From: Oscillospiraceae bacterium
GTDB lineage: Bacteria; Bacillota; Clostridia; Oscillospirales; Ruminococcaceae
Length of the DNA stretch: 64,000 bases
NCBI GenBank assembly: GCA_017829005.1
Contig: JAGAJF010000150.1
Span: 1-64,000, forward strand
Direction: 5' to 3'
Made by a program: the position numbers and the translations under genes. Below, piece by piece: positions 50,126-59,114 of this stretch. The notes beneath the pieces were generated by a model, which saw only the letters and a program-made list of their open reading frames with translations, searched no databases and had not been told where the DNA came from. The stretch's first letter is position 1, and every line of letters starts with the position of its first letter.

Positions 50126-50149
50126 TGAAATTTTCCCTCCTTTTGGAGA

Positions 50150-50908
50150 TCATCCGACTATCCTCAGAAACGCCTCATTAAGTCGCTCCCAGCTTATTTC
50201 CTCTCTGTCGGGGATAGCGCTGACGGCTGCTTCCATATCCGCAAGACGGCTGTCTATAAAATCATTCAGCACGTCAATGCGCCTGCCTGTTCCAAGCTCG
50301 GGAGTTTCTGTTTTCTTTCTGAGAAGGTCATTTACCGCAGCTTTCAGCTCCTCGGGGAGCATTGCTTCGGAAAGCTCCGAAAAGAGCATTGGCGGCGGAG
50401 TGCCATTTTTTATTATCCACTCACAGGCAAGTATTGGGCGGAGGACATAAAAATATTTTTTTAGCCGCACCTCTTCGCCCTGAAGAAATTCTCTGTTATT
50501 TCGCTTTGCCATACTGAGATAATGCCACGCTCCGGGTTTGGGGGAGAAACAGTCGTTTATAGGTCCGTCAAGGGACTGCCATTCCTCGGTGGTGCGGTAG
50601 ATTATGGGGGAACTGTTCCACTCGAACATTGTGGGATTTGACTTGTGGAGCAGTCTCAGAGCCTTGCTCAGGTCCCAGCCGTTTATGTCCCACACATCGT
50701 CAAGCTGCCACTCAATAACGTCACGTGTTTTGTCAAGCCGCAGGTAAAATTCCCTGGGGCGCACGTATATGAAGCGCACATCATAGTCGCTGTCGGGTGA
50801 TGCAAAGCCCCAGGCTCTGCTCCCCGACTCGATACAATGGAGTATGCGGATATTCTCGGATTTTTCAAGCTCGCATAGCTTCTTGTCAAGCTCTTCCTTA
50901 AATCCCAT
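50150..50908 (-). CDS. RlaP-type nucleotidyltransferase
   Basis: 252 residues. The N-terminal CIESGSRAWGFASPDSDYDV is the Gly-Ser-x-n-Asp-x-Asp core of pol-beta-type nucleotidyltransferases in the YbfA/RlaP group (PF10127), with RFIYVRPREFYL, VIEWQLDDVWDINGWDLSKAL and SNPTMFEWNSSPIIY as further family features. The substrate is unknown; relatives are proposed to modify RNA. It overlaps the 3' end of the histidine kinase gene, so translation is coupled. Confidence 0.85.
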   Translation of the reverse strand: MGFKEELDKKLCELEKSENIRILHCIESGSRAWGFASPDSDYDVRFIYVRPREFYLRLDKTRDVIEWQLDDVWDINGWDLSKALRLLHKSNPTMFEWNSSPIIYRTTEEWQSLDGPINDCFSPKPGAWHYLSMAKRNNREFLQGEEVRLKKYFYVLRPILACEWIIKNGTPPPMLFSELSEAMLPEELKAAVNDLLRKKTETPELGTGRRIDVLNDFIDSRLADMEAAVSAIPDREEISWERLNEAFLRIVG

Positions 50909-52328
50909 TTTCCTTCTTCATCTCCTGCTTTACGGGCAGCATAATTACCACAGTTGTACCCATTCCCTGCTCGCTGAATACCTCAAGGGTGCCGCTGTGC
51001 ATTGTGATTATCTCGTCAGCTACAGCAAGACCTATGCCCGAGCCACGCTTATTATGGTTTGCACGGAAGAATTTTGTCTTTATCTTGGGCAGGTCCTCGG
51101 GGGAGATGCCGCAGCCTGTGTCGCTTACCTCTATCTCTATCTTGTTCTCGTCTGCAAGGATAGCCTGTACCGTTACAAGACCGCCCTTTTCCGAATATTT
51201 GATGGCGTTGTCTATCACGTTTATGAAAACCTGTCTCAGCCTGTTTCTGTCGCCGTAGACCGCAGGGAGATCTTCGGGTTCGGCATAGACAAGCTCAATT
51301 CCCTCTTTTTTAGCCTTCTCCGCATAGATAAGCACTGCGTCCCCAAGCTCAGCAAGGATATCCACGTTGCCCTTGTTAAGGGTGAATTTGCCGTTTTGCA
51401 TACGTGAAAAGTCAAGAAGCTCTTCCACCATTTGTGAAAGTCGCTCCGTTTCCGAGGTTATGACCCTCATTCCCTTGACAATAGTTTCACTATCGTCGGG
51501 CATTGAGCCGATAGTCTCCGCCCAGCCCTTTATGGCTGTAAGGGGCGTTCTCAGCTCGTGGGATACGCCCGAAATGAACTCGTTTCGCATTGCTTCCGAC
51601 TGTGAAAGCTCATCTGCCATTTTGTTGACGATATCGCACAGCTCGCCTATCTCGTCGTCGGACTGTACGGGTATTCTTACCGAGAAATCGCCCCTTGCGT
51701 ATCGTCTTGCGGTGGAGCCGAGCTGTCTTACGGGAATTACGATGGACTTTACGAAATACATTCCCGAGAACATCATCAGGGCAAGTATGGCTCCGCATAT
51801 TACGGCGGCTATGATTATGAGCGCAGCAATGTGCCTGTCCACTCTTTCGGTGGAGGCTACAAGGCGGATAACACTGAATTCTCCTGCAGTATCGGGGGTC
51901 ACTATGCTTATGGCAATGACCTTTTCGCCCGAGGGCAGCCTGCCCGTAAATGTGCCTGAATTGCCGCTCTGCAGTGCGTCGTAATAATCCTGGGTAAGCA
52001 CGTCAAAGGTGGGGGCAAAGCCCGAGGAGGTCATTGACACCTGTCCGCCCCCGCTTACGGTCATAAGCTCCATTTTATTCTTCTCCGACCAGTTTTCCAC
52101 GATAGAGCGCACTTCGGAGGTGAAGCTGGCGGGATTGTCCGCATAATACTGAGACAACATTCCCGAGATCATATTGAGCCTTGAGCTGATATACTGCTTT
52201 GCCGAATTGTAGTAGTAGAAATTTATGAATACCGAAAACGCCAGCAGCACGCTCATAAGCACGAGAAATATCGCACCTAAGCTGTTGACAAGCCATCTTC
52301 GGGTTATGGTGGCTCTTGACCTTTTTAT
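50898..52328 (-). CDS. Membrane sensor histidine kinase
   Basis: About 476 residues from the candidate ATA start at 52328 or 454 from GTG 52262. GGGAGGT lies 8 bp before the ATA. The intervening codons encode KRSRATITRRWLVNSLGAIF, the usual basic lead-in to the first helix of such kinases, whereas the GTG lies inside that helix. Two membrane helices flank an outside domain; HAMP follows (VKSIVIPVRQLGSTARRYARG). The kinase core is intact: H-box SHELRTPLTAIKGW, N-box INVIDNAIKYS, DTGCGISPEDL and GSGIGLAVADEI. It pairs with the response regulator gene immediately upstream. The ligand is unknown. Confidence 0.88.
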   Translation of the reverse strand: MKRSRATITRRWLVNSLGAIFLVLMSVLLAFSVFINFYYYNSAKQYISSRLNMISGMLSQYYADNPASFTSEVRSIVENWSEKNKMELMTVSGGGQVSMTSSGFAPTFDVLTQDYYDALQSGNSGTFTGRLPSGEKVIAISIVTPDTAGEFSVIRLVASTERVDRHIAALIIIAAVICGAILALMMFSGMYFVKSIVIPVRQLGSTARRYARGDFSVRIPVQSDDEIGELCDIVNKMADELSQSEAMRNEFISGVSHELRTPLTAIKGWAETIGSMPDDSETIVKGMRVITSETERLSQMVEELLDFSRMQNGKFTLNKGNVDILAELGDAVLIYAEKAKKEGIELVYAEPEDLPAVYGDRNRLRQVFINVIDNAIKYSEKGGLVTVQAILADENKIEIEVSDTGCGISPEDLPKIKTKFFRANHNKRGSGIGLAVADEIITMHSGTLEVFSEQGMGTTVVIMLPVKQEMKKENGI

Positions 52329-52346
52329 TGCCGCCGACCTCCCTGC

Positions 52347-53066
52347 TTATTTCTTCTCGTCAGCTTTTCCGTCGCCGCACCACTTGTAGCCGAAGCCCCA
52401 TATGGTGGCGATATATTTGGGATTGGAAGGAACGTCCTCCAGCTTCATTCTGAGCCTTCTGATATTTACGTCAACTATCTTGTCGTCACCGAAATAGCCG
52501 TCGCCCCAGATGTGATTTAAAATGCTGGTGCGGTCAAGGGCGGTGTTCTGATTGTTCATAAAATATTCGAGTATCTGATACTCCACCTGCGTAAGCTCGA
52601 TGTTTTCGCCGTTCTTTGCCACCGTTCTGCTCTTTGTGTTCAGGGAGAAGGGTCCCGAGGTGATGATGGGGGACTTTTCCTCCTTCACAAAGGACATACT
52701 TACCCTGCGGTAAACGGCGTCGATACGTGCGGTAAGCTCCGAGGGGGAGAAGGGCTTGGTTATGTAATCATCTGCTCCCAGCATAAGTCCGCTGACCTTA
52801 TCCATTTCCTGTGTTTTTGCGGAGAGCATTATTATGCCTATGGTGCTGCTCTTCTTTCTAAGCTCCTTGCAGACCTGGAAGCCGTCAATGCCCGGCATCA
52901 TTATATCCAGCAGGGCAATATCGAAATTGCCGTTTTCCTCGTTAAATACCTCGAGAGCCTTTTCGCCGCAGTTTACGTCCACCACGTCATAGCCTGCTCT
53001 TTTCAGGTTTATGACCACAAAGTCTCTGATAACGTCCTCGTCCTCGCAGACAAGTATTCTTTTCAT
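52347..53066 (-). CDS. OmpR/PhoB-family response regulator
   Basis: 239 residues from MKRILVCEDEDVIRDF. The receiver domain has phospho-acceptor Asp in DIALLDIMMPGIDG and switch residues in IIMLSAKT and DYITKPFSPSEL. The C-terminal winged helix (VEYQILEYFMNNQNTALDRTSILNHIWG, in outline; DKIVDVNIRRLRMKLED) binds DNA. ATG 53066 follows GGACGTAACC; an upstream in-frame start would run into the pulA stop region. It lies 22 bp after the pullulanase gene and 18 bp before its kinase. Confidence 0.93.
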   Translation of the reverse strand: MKRILVCEDEDVIRDFVVINLKRAGYDVVDVNCGEKALEVFNEENGNFDIALLDIMMPGIDGFQVCKELRKKSSTIGIIMLSAKTQEMDKVSGLMLGADDYITKPFSPSELTARIDAVYRRVSMSFVKEEKSPIITSGPFSLNTKSRTVAKNGENIELTQVEYQILEYFMNNQNTALDRTSILNHIWGDGYFGDDKIVDVNIRRLRMKLEDVPSNPKYIATIWGFGYKWCGDGKADEKK

Positions 53067-53088
53067 TTTGGTTACGTCCTTTCTTTTA

Positions 53089-55029
53089 TTATTCCTGTTC
53101 GCTGTAGGGCTTTCCAAGCACCATTACGGAATAGGGTTCAATATTATAATCGTCGTTTACGGTGTAGAGCGGAGTATTGCCTGCTTTTGCGCCGTCAATG
53201 TATACATTCAGTTCCCCGAATGCGTGAAGGGTGATAGTGTCCGGGGTGGGATTAAGAAATACCACGATCTCTTCAAGGCTGCAGTCGCCGTAAAGTCCAA
53301 AGCCTACCACTCTTTTGGGGAGACGGTCGAAGAATTTCATATTGTTGCCGATATCCTCCACCGTTGACATTCTCAGGGCGGTGTGGGCTTTTCTGAATTC
53401 GATAAGCCCCTTGTAATACTCGAAAACGTCCTTGAACTCTGTTTTTCTGTCCCACTTGAGACTGTTGACGATATCGGGGGAATGGTAGCTGTTGTGGTCA
53501 TATGCGCCGCCGGGGAGGGGCTTTGAGCGCAGGAATTCCTGTCCTGCCTGTATGAAGGGTATGCCCTGTGACAGGAATACCATTGCCGCTGCCATTTTAT
53601 CCATCTGCTTTCTTACTTCGATGGAGTCGGTGGGGTTTGTATAGGCAAGCTTGTCCCAGAGGGTCAGGTTGTCGTGGGCTTCAACATAGTTTACGGTCTG
53701 CCAGGGGGAAATAGCCCAGGAGTATTTGTCAAGATTTGGTATCTGGGGGTGGGGGATACGTCCGCACATTATTTCCTTCACGTAATCCTCTACGCCCTGT
53801 GCGCCGTTTACATAGCCCTTGCTGCGGTTTTCAAAGTTGTTGCCCTTTACGGTGTCTCTGAAATCGTCGCTGAAATAGGCTACATTTGGGGTGTGGCGGG
53901 CATTGAGCTTCATACATCTCTTTGCGTCGGAGAGGGGTGAGTCGCCTCCTGTCCAGCCCTCGCCATACATGATAATATCGGGATTTATGGCGTGGAGACG
54001 CTCGTATGCTTCGTTTATTGTGTCGATGTCATACAGTCCCATAAGGTCAAAGCGGAAGCCGTCTATTTTATATTCCGTTGCCCAGTAGACAAGGCTGTCT
54101 ATGATGAATTTTCTCACCATAAAGCGCTCGGTGGCTACCTCGTTGCCGCAGCCTGAGCCGTTGGAGAAATATTCCCCGTTTGCTCCCCAGAGACGGTAGT
54201 AATACTTGGGAAAGGTCTTGTTGAAGGGGGAGTCGGCGGTGGCGTAGGTATGGTTATACACCACGTCCATTACCACCTTTATGCCCTGACAATGGAGGGC
54301 GTGGACAAGCCTTTTGAACTCTGCCACTCTTGCACGTCCGTCATAGGGATTGGTGGAGTAGGAGCCTTCGGGGAGGTTGAAGTTTAGCGGGTCATAGCCC
54401 CAGTTGAACTGAGGTTTATGAAGCTCGGACTCGTCTATGGTCTGATAGTCAAAGCTTGGCATAAGGTGGACGTGGGTGATGCCCAGCTCCTTTAAGTGGT
54501 CGATGCCGATGCTGTCTCCTGCGTTGTTTATCAGTCCTTTTTCCACAAAGGCGAGAAATCTTCCTTTATAGCAGAAGTTGCCGCTTTTGTCTATGGAGAA
54601 ATCACGGACGTGCATTTCGTATATAACTGCGTCTGCGTAGGACTCCATGGGCTTGGGGTGATAGTTATGCCAGCCTGCGGGATTGGTTTCCTCTAAATCT
54701 ATGACCATTCCCATTGCGCCGTTTACCCCTGCGCTTCGGGCATAGATGTCTATAGTTTCCTCCACCATGTCGTCGTGGCGTATCTCATAGGTGTAGTATA
54801 CCCCGTTAAGGTCGCCGTGGGCGGTCTTTTCCCACACGCCCTTTTTGCTCTTTTCCATGGGCATACGGCGGTAGGGCTTTTCATCGGTGCAGGTCCTGTA
54901 CAGAAGTACAGCTGCGTCATTGGCAAGGGGTGACCAGACCTTGAACACGGTTTTGTCCTTTGAGTAATTTGCCCCCAGATCGTCCCCTGTGTAGGCGTAT
55001 TTTTTATCTACATCGCTGAACATTTGCAT
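53089..55029 (-). CDS. pulA: Type I pullulanase (GH13_14), cytoplasmic
   Basis: 646 residues, no signal peptide. Debranches alpha-1,6 links of glycogen-like or imported glucans. An N-terminal CBM48-like domain (SKDKTVFKVWSPLANDAAVLLY) is followed by the pullulanase signature FNWGYDPLNFNLPEGSYS. The GH13 core has VVMDVVYNHTY, DGFRFDLMGLYD (nucleophile Asp), IIMYGEGWTGGD (acid/base Glu) and NYVEAHDNLTLWDK (Asp). A beta-sandwich C-terminus ends VMVLGKPYSEQE. Its operon with a two-component system suggests sensing tied to glucan use, by inference. Confidence 0.94.
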   Translation of the reverse strand: MQMFSDVDKKYAYTGDDLGANYSKDKTVFKVWSPLANDAAVLLYRTCTDEKPYRRMPMEKSKKGVWEKTAHGDLNGVYYTYEIRHDDMVEETIDIYARSAGVNGAMGMVIDLEETNPAGWHNYHPKPMESYADAVIYEMHVRDFSIDKSGNFCYKGRFLAFVEKGLINNAGDSIGIDHLKELGITHVHLMPSFDYQTIDESELHKPQFNWGYDPLNFNLPEGSYSTNPYDGRARVAEFKRLVHALHCQGIKVVMDVVYNHTYATADSPFNKTFPKYYYRLWGANGEYFSNGSGCGNEVATERFMVRKFIIDSLVYWATEYKIDGFRFDLMGLYDIDTINEAYERLHAINPDIIMYGEGWTGGDSPLSDAKRCMKLNARHTPNVAYFSDDFRDTVKGNNFENRSKGYVNGAQGVEDYVKEIMCGRIPHPQIPNLDKYSWAISPWQTVNYVEAHDNLTLWDKLAYTNPTDSIEVRKQMDKMAAAMVFLSQGIPFIQAGQEFLRSKPLPGGAYDHNSYHSPDIVNSLKWDRKTEFKDVFEYYKGLIEFRKAHTALRMSTVEDIGNNMKFFDRLPKRVVGFGLYGDCSLEEIVVFLNPTPDTITLHAFGELNVYIDGAKAGNTPLYTVNDDYNIEPYSVMVLGKPYSEQE

Positions 55030-55079
55030 AACCCTTTCCTTTTTTGATATCGGTAAAATAATATAACAATATTACTTTT

Positions 55080-55108
55080 ATTATATAACATTTTTCGGGT
55101 TTTGTAAA
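55080..55108 (-). promoter_or_regulatory. Promoter of the pullulanase operon
   Basis: On the minus strand TTTACA (55103-55108), 17-bp spacer, TATAAT (55080-55085). About 40 bp upstream lies a CGATATTATCG palindrome (55145-55155), a possible operator. Confidence 0.75.
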
Positions 55109-55235
55109 GTCCCAATTTGAGGCGGCTTTTCTGTGCATTGAGACGATATTATCGTATCGCTCCGAAAATTATAATGGGATTTTTTGTGCAGGTATACGAA
55201 ATTTTATTTTGCGAGAACTTTTGTTTTGAAAACGC

Positions 55236-55264
55236 TTGACATTTTGATACAAATGTGCTATAAT
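55236..55264 (+). promoter_or_regulatory. Perfect consensus promoter with no sense gene downstream
   Basis: TTGACA (55236-55241), 17-bp spacer, TATAAT (55259-55264) on the plus strand. Transcription from ~55271 would enter the 3' end of purB in antisense. A GAAAACGCTTGACA motif with a central CG overlaps the -35 box. Confidence 0.8.
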
Positions 55265-55278
55265 ATCATTGTCGGCGG

Positions 55279-55310
55279 AAAAAAATCCGCCCTGCCATTT
55301 GACAGGACGG
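55279..55310 (-). terminator. Intrinsic terminator of purB
   Basis: On the minus strand CCGTCCTG pairs with CAGGGCGG around TCAAATGG, then ATTTTTTT. Confidence 0.88.
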
Positions 55311-55323
55311 AAAATAGGCTTTA

Positions 55324-56760
55324 TTATACGTTTATCTCGGCGGATTCGTGGGTGAGATCCTTGTACTTTTCAAGCACAGGCTTTACGCACTCCTCAAGGA
55401 ACTCCGATACCTGCTCGGAGCTTCTGCCCGTATAGTTCTCGGGAACAAGCACTGCTTCGATATCCTCACGCTTGAGACCGAAGGAGGGGTCTGCAAGGAT
55501 ACGGTCGATAAGGTCATTTTCAAGACCCTCTTCCTTTACCTGCTTGCCTGCTTCCATTGCGTAGGTGCGAATCTTCTCGTGAAGCTCCTGACGGTTGCCG
55601 CCCTTCTTTACGGCGTCCATCATAATGTTTTCCGAAGCCATAAAGGGAAGCTCCCTCATTATTCTCTGGCGTATTACCTTGGGGTATACGACGGGATTTG
55701 CGGTTACGTTTATCATAATGTTGAGGATAGCGTCGCAGGCAAGGAAGCCCTCGGCTACGGAAATTCTCTTGTTTGCGGAGTCATCGAGAGTTCTCTCAAA
55801 CCACTGTGTGCCCGAGGTGAAGGCGGGGTTCAGGGTGTCGATGATAAGGTATCTTGCAAGGGCGGTTATTCTCTCGCAGCGCATGGGATTTCTCTTGTAG
55901 GGCATTGCGGAGGAGCCTATCTGATTTTTCTCAAAGGGCTCTTCCATTTCCTTGAAGTTCTGGAGTATTCTCATATCGTTGGCAAACTTCATTGCGGACT
56001 GGGCGATATTTCCGAGGGTGTTCACTATCTGAGAATCTATCTTTCTGGAATAGGTCTGACCCGAAACGGGTACAACGGCATCAAAGCCCATTTCCTCGGC
56101 AATCATTCGCTCAAGCTCCTTGACCTTTGCAGAGTCGCCTTCAAAAAGCTCCTTGAAGGAAGCCTGGGTGCCTGTGGTTCCCTTGGAGCCGAGAAGCTTC
56201 AGGTTCTTTATTCTGTACTCGAGTTCATCAAGGTCCATAAGCAGCTCGTTTATCCACAGAGTTGCTCTCTTGCCCACGGTGGTGAGCTGTGCGGGCTGGA
56301 GATGGGTATATGCGAGGGCGGGCATATCCTTATACTTTTCTGCAAATTCGGAAAGCTGTGCGATAACGGTGACAAGCTTCTTGAGTATTACCTGCATTGC
56401 GTCTCTCATAACGATGATGTCGGTATTGTCGCCCACATAGCAGGAGGTTGCGCCAAGGTGGATTATTCCTGCGGCTTTGGGGCAGACCTGTCCATAAGTG
56501 TAGACGTGAGCCATTACGTCGTGGCGCACAAGCTTCTCACGCTCTGCGGCGCACTCGTAGTCGATATTGTGGATATTTGCCTCAAGCTCGTCTACCTGCT
56601 CCTGTGTTACGGGGAGACCGAGCTTCATCTCCGCTCTTGCAAGTGCCACCCAGAGACGGCGCCAGGTGGTGAATTTTTTGTCGGCGGAGAAAATATACTG
56701 CATTTCCTTGCTTGCGTATCTTGTGCAGAAGGGGGATTCGTAGGTGCTTGTATCCTTCAT
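55324..56760 (-). CDS. purB: Adenylosuccinate lyase PurB
   Basis: Splits SAICAR and adenylosuccinate, serving both IMP and AMP synthesis. 478 residues: YASKEMQYIFSADKKFTTWRRL, HLGATSCYVGDNTDI, TKDMPALAYTHLQPAQLTTVG-type substrate loop, GTTGTQASF and the signature IGSSAMPYKRNPMRCERI. The longer C-terminal part matches the branch common in Clostridia. It is outside the main purine operon, as a single gene with its own promoter and terminator. GAAAGGATG precedes ATG. Confidence 0.96.
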   Translation of the reverse strand: MKDTSTYESPFCTRYASKEMQYIFSADKKFTTWRRLWVALARAEMKLGLPVTQEQVDELEANIHNIDYECAAEREKLVRHDVMAHVYTYGQVCPKAAGIIHLGATSCYVGDNTDIIVMRDAMQVILKKLVTVIAQLSEFAEKYKDMPALAYTHLQPAQLTTVGKRATLWINELLMDLDELEYRIKNLKLLGSKGTTGTQASFKELFEGDSAKVKELERMIAEEMGFDAVVPVSGQTYSRKIDSQIVNTLGNIAQSAMKFANDMRILQNFKEMEEPFEKNQIGSSAMPYKRNPMRCERITALARYLIIDTLNPAFTSGTQWFERTLDDSANKRISVAEGFLACDAILNIMINVTANPVVYPKVIRQRIMRELPFMASENIMMDAVKKGGNRQELHEKIRTYAMEAGKQVKEEGLENDLIDRILADPSFGLKREDIEAVLVPENYTGRSSEQVSEFLEECVKPVLEKYKDLTHESAEINV

Positions 56761-56799
56761 TGTTTATAACATCCTTTCGGGGCTTGAAATTATGTTATT

Positions 56800-56828
56800 A
56801 TTATATCACATATTGGCGGGAATGTCAA
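56800..56828 (-). promoter_or_regulatory. Consensus promoter of purB
   Basis: On the minus strand TTGACA (56823-56828), 17-bp spacer, TATAAT (56800-56805). The -35 box touches the GC-rich repeat that starts at 56831. Confidence 0.9.
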
Positions 56829-56830
56829 AT

Positions 56831-56928
56831 GCGGGTGACGCCCCGCGGCGAGGCGGGTGACGACCCGCGGCGAGACGTTCTATAGTTTGCTCGGGCGGCA
56901 TACTGTCGGCTCGGTAACGATACAAATA
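56831..56928 (+). repeat. GC-rich dispersed repeat, second location
   Basis: Two tandem 22-bp units GCGGGTGACG-N-CCCGCGGCGAG, then AGACGTTCT..GGGCGGCA..CTGTCGGCTCGGTAACG. About 85% identical by eye to the inverse of 49321-49390, the right end of the giant palindrome. It shows that the palindrome ends belong to a repeat family. Confidence 0.85.
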
Positions 56929-56986
56929 TGTGAAATTGTTTTACAAAATCCTGTAGGGGACGGGGTTCCCGTCCCGCTTTCTTTAT

Positions 56987-57058
56987 TATTTATTCTTTTT
57001 GATTTAAAAAAGGTAATCATTATTAAAGAATAGAGAATAAATAATAAAGAATAAAGTA
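56987..57058 (+). repeat. AT-rich dispersed repeat, copy 2 (inverted arms)
   Basis: CTTTATTATTTATTCTTT (56989-57006) faces AGAATAAATAATAAAG (about 57035-57050), so it can form an AT-rich hairpin. A third partial copy lies at 57788-57812. Confidence 0.6.
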
Positions 57059-57059
57059 A

Positions 57060-57093
57060 GAAAATCTCTCCCCGCTTTTCAGAGGGGAGAGAC
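57060..57093 (-). terminator. Intrinsic terminator of rubrerythrin
   Basis: On the minus strand TCTCTCCCC pairs with GGGGAGAGA, followed by TTTTC. Confidence 0.85.
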
Positions 57094-57115
57094 ACGAATA
57101 AGTACGTTTTAAATA

Positions 57116-57655
57116 TCAATAATTGTCGCAGCTTACTTCAAAGTAGCTCTGAGGGTGATTGCATACGGGGCAGACCTCGGGTGCCTTGGTGCCTACTACG
57201 ATATGTCCGCAGTTGCGGCATTCCCAGACCTTGACCTCGCTCTTTTCAAATACTGCGGCGGTCTCAACATTTTTGAGCAGTGCGCGGTAACGCTCCTCGT
57301 GACGCTTCTCGATCTCGCCTACCATACGGAATTTCTTTGCAAGCTCGGGGAAGCCCTCCTCCTCGGCGGTCTTTGCAAAGCCCTCGTACATATCTGTCCA
57401 CTCGTAATTCTCTCCGTCCGCTGCGGCTGCAAGGTTATCGGCTGTGCTGCCTATGCCCTGAAGCTCCTTGAACCACATTTTTGCGTGCTCCTTCTCGTTG
57501 TCGGCAGTTTTGAGGAAAATTGCGGCTATCTGCTCATAGCCCTCCTTCTTTGCTACGGAGGAGAAATATGTATATTTGTTTCTTGCCTGAGACTCGCCTG
57601 CAAATGCTGTCTCAAGATTTTTTTCGGTCTGTGTTCCTGCGTATTTTGATGCCAT
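57116..57655 (-). CDS. rbr: Rubrerythrin
   Basis: NADH-linked peroxidase of anaerobes with a diiron site and a rubredoxin domain. 179 residues from [18 protein letters not shown]. The four-helix part has [51 protein letters not shown]; Glu and His ligands are present. The C-terminal rubredoxin-type centre reads [27 protein letters not shown] 57655 follows GGAAAGGATGG; the upstream in-frame codons are rejected. Monocistronic, with a consensus promoter and own terminator. Confidence 0.95.
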   Translation of the reverse strand: MASKYAGTQTEKNLETAFAGESQARNKYTYFSSVAKKEGYEQIAAIFLKTADNEKEHAKMWFKELQGIGSTADNLAAAADGENYEWTDMYEGFAKTAEEEGFPELAKKFRMVGEIEKRHEERYRALLKNVETAAVFEKSEVKVWECRNCGHIVVGTKAPEVCPVCNHPQSYFEVSCDNY

Positions 57656-57718
57656 ATTTATGACCATCCTTTCCTGCGGAAGACACGCTTATTGCGTTCT
57701 GCCATATTTATTCTTTAT

Positions 57719-57747
57719 ATTATACTGTATTTTGTGAAAAATGTCAA
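57719..57747 (-). promoter_or_regulatory. Consensus promoter of rubrerythrin
   Basis: On the minus strand TTGACA (57742-57747), 17-bp spacer, TATAAT (57719-57724). Confidence 0.9.
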
Positions 57748-57807
57748 GAGATTTGGACGAAAAATTATGGAGAACGGGGAACACGGCATAAAGAATAAAT
57801 AATAAAG

Positions 57808-57844
57808 AAAAAAAGCTCCGCCCGTTTTTTATAACGAGCGGAAC
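57808..57844 (-). terminator. Intrinsic terminator of the MacAB-like operon
   Basis: On the minus strand GTTCCGCTCGTT pairs with AACGGGCGGAGC, followed by TTTTTTT. It lies directly after the permease stop. Confidence 0.85.
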
Positions 57845-57851
57845 TTGCACA

Positions 57852-59114
57852 TTACTCGTATCTCAGAGCCTCGATGGGGTCAAGCTTTGCCGCACGGTTT
57901 GCGGGGTAATAGCCGAAGAATACGCCTATTGCCATTGAGAAGCCCACTGCAAGGACTATGGAGCCAATGGTGGGGGGAGCTGTTGTTCCCACGATAAGTC
58001 CTGCGATGTTTCCGAGCAGTATTCCGAAAAGTATTCCTATCACGCCGCCGATAAGGCAAATAATAATGGACTCCACGATAAACTGCATTCTGATAGCGGA
58101 ATTTGGTGCGCCCATTGCCTTTCTTACGCCGATCTCCCTGGTTCTCTCCGTTACCGATACAAGCATTATGTTCATAACGCCGATACCGCCTACGAGAAGA
58201 GATATTCCTGCAATTACCGAGATCGCAAGCTGGAGCATTCCAAGCACCTGATCTATCATATCCATCTGGGACTGGGCTGTCATATACATTATCTCGATGG
58301 AGTCATTGTCACGGTAGTAGCCGTTATTAAGGAAATCTGTTACCGCGGTGCTGAAGCTTTCTGCGTCAACACCTGTTTTTGTATTGACATAAAAGTAGTA
58401 AAATCTGTCCTCATTTGTGCCCTGAAAACGGTTGAAGGTGGTGTAGGGCATATATATCTCGCTGTTCCAGTCCTCGCCCATCATATTTACCATTGCCGAC
58501 ATCATTCCCGAAAGCTGATACTGATATACGCCTACGATGGTCAGATCGATCATATTGCCGTCGTTCATTGTGAGGGCGATGGTCTTGCCTATGGCTCCTC
58601 TTTCCGAGCCGAATATCTTCTTTGCCTGCTTGTCGGAGATAACGCAGGTGCTTCGGAACTGCTCGCAGTCCTTGTCGGTTACGTAGCGGCCTGCGATCAC
58701 CTTTGTCATACTCTGCTTGATATATCCGGGGTTTACGCCGTAAAGGGTGATATCATAGTCCTTGCGGCGGATATTCATTTTGCCCGAGCTGCTGCCCGAG
58801 TTTACTGCCACAACGTCGATATCGTCCGAAAATCTCTGCTCTACGTCCTTTATCATATCTGCGGTGATGAAGTCCTCGTCCATAATGTAGTCACGCTGAG
58901 CGTCGTCCTTCATATTGAGCTGAAAGGCTACCAGATTTGCGCCGCCCTGGGAATTGAAGATATCCATTACGCTGTTTTCCATAATGCTTCCAAGGGTGCT
59001 TATGGCGATAACTGAGCCGATACCGATGATTATTCCCAGCATTGTGAGGAATGCTCGCATTTTATTTGAGCGAAGTCCCGAGATGGCAAGGAGCACATTT
59101 TCGAAAAATCCCAT
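57852..59114 (-). CDS. MacB-type ABC transporter permease
   Basis: 420 residues. MacB/FtsX topology: one N-terminal helix ([20 protein letters not shown]), a ~230-residue outside domain ([32 protein letters not shown]) and three C-terminal helices ([57 protein letters not shown]). The cytoplasmic loop [15 protein letters not shown] couples to the ATPase. Such exporters move peptides, antibiotics or lipoproteins by mechanotransmission. It overlaps the ATPase gene at TAATG. Confidence 0.93.
   Translation of the reverse strand: MGFFENVLLAISGLRSNKMRAFLTMLGIIIGIGSVIAISTLGSIMENSVMDIFNSQGGANLVAFQLNMKDDAQRDYIMDEDFITADMIKDVEQRFSDDIDVVAVNSGSSSGKMNIRRKDYDITLYGVNPGYIKQSMTKVIAGRYVTDKDCEQFRSTCVISDKQAKKIFGSERGAIGKTIALTMNDGNMIDLTIVGVYQYQLSGMMSAMVNMMGEDWNSEIYMPYTTFNRFQGTNEDRFYYFYVNTKTGVDAESFSTAVTDFLNNGYYRDNDSIEIMYMTAQSQMDMIDQVLGMLQLAISVIAGISLLVGGIGVMNIMLVSVTERTREIGVRKAMGAPNSAIRMQFIVESIIICLIGGVIGILFGILLGNIAGLIVGTTAPPTIGSIVLAVGFSMAIGVFFGYYPANRAAKLDPIEALRYE

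Noticed and set aside
55348..56769. 473-codon plus-strand frame opposite purB
   Set aside because: Mirror of the purB coding sequence; its composition follows from the codon bias of purB and no ribosome site precedes it.
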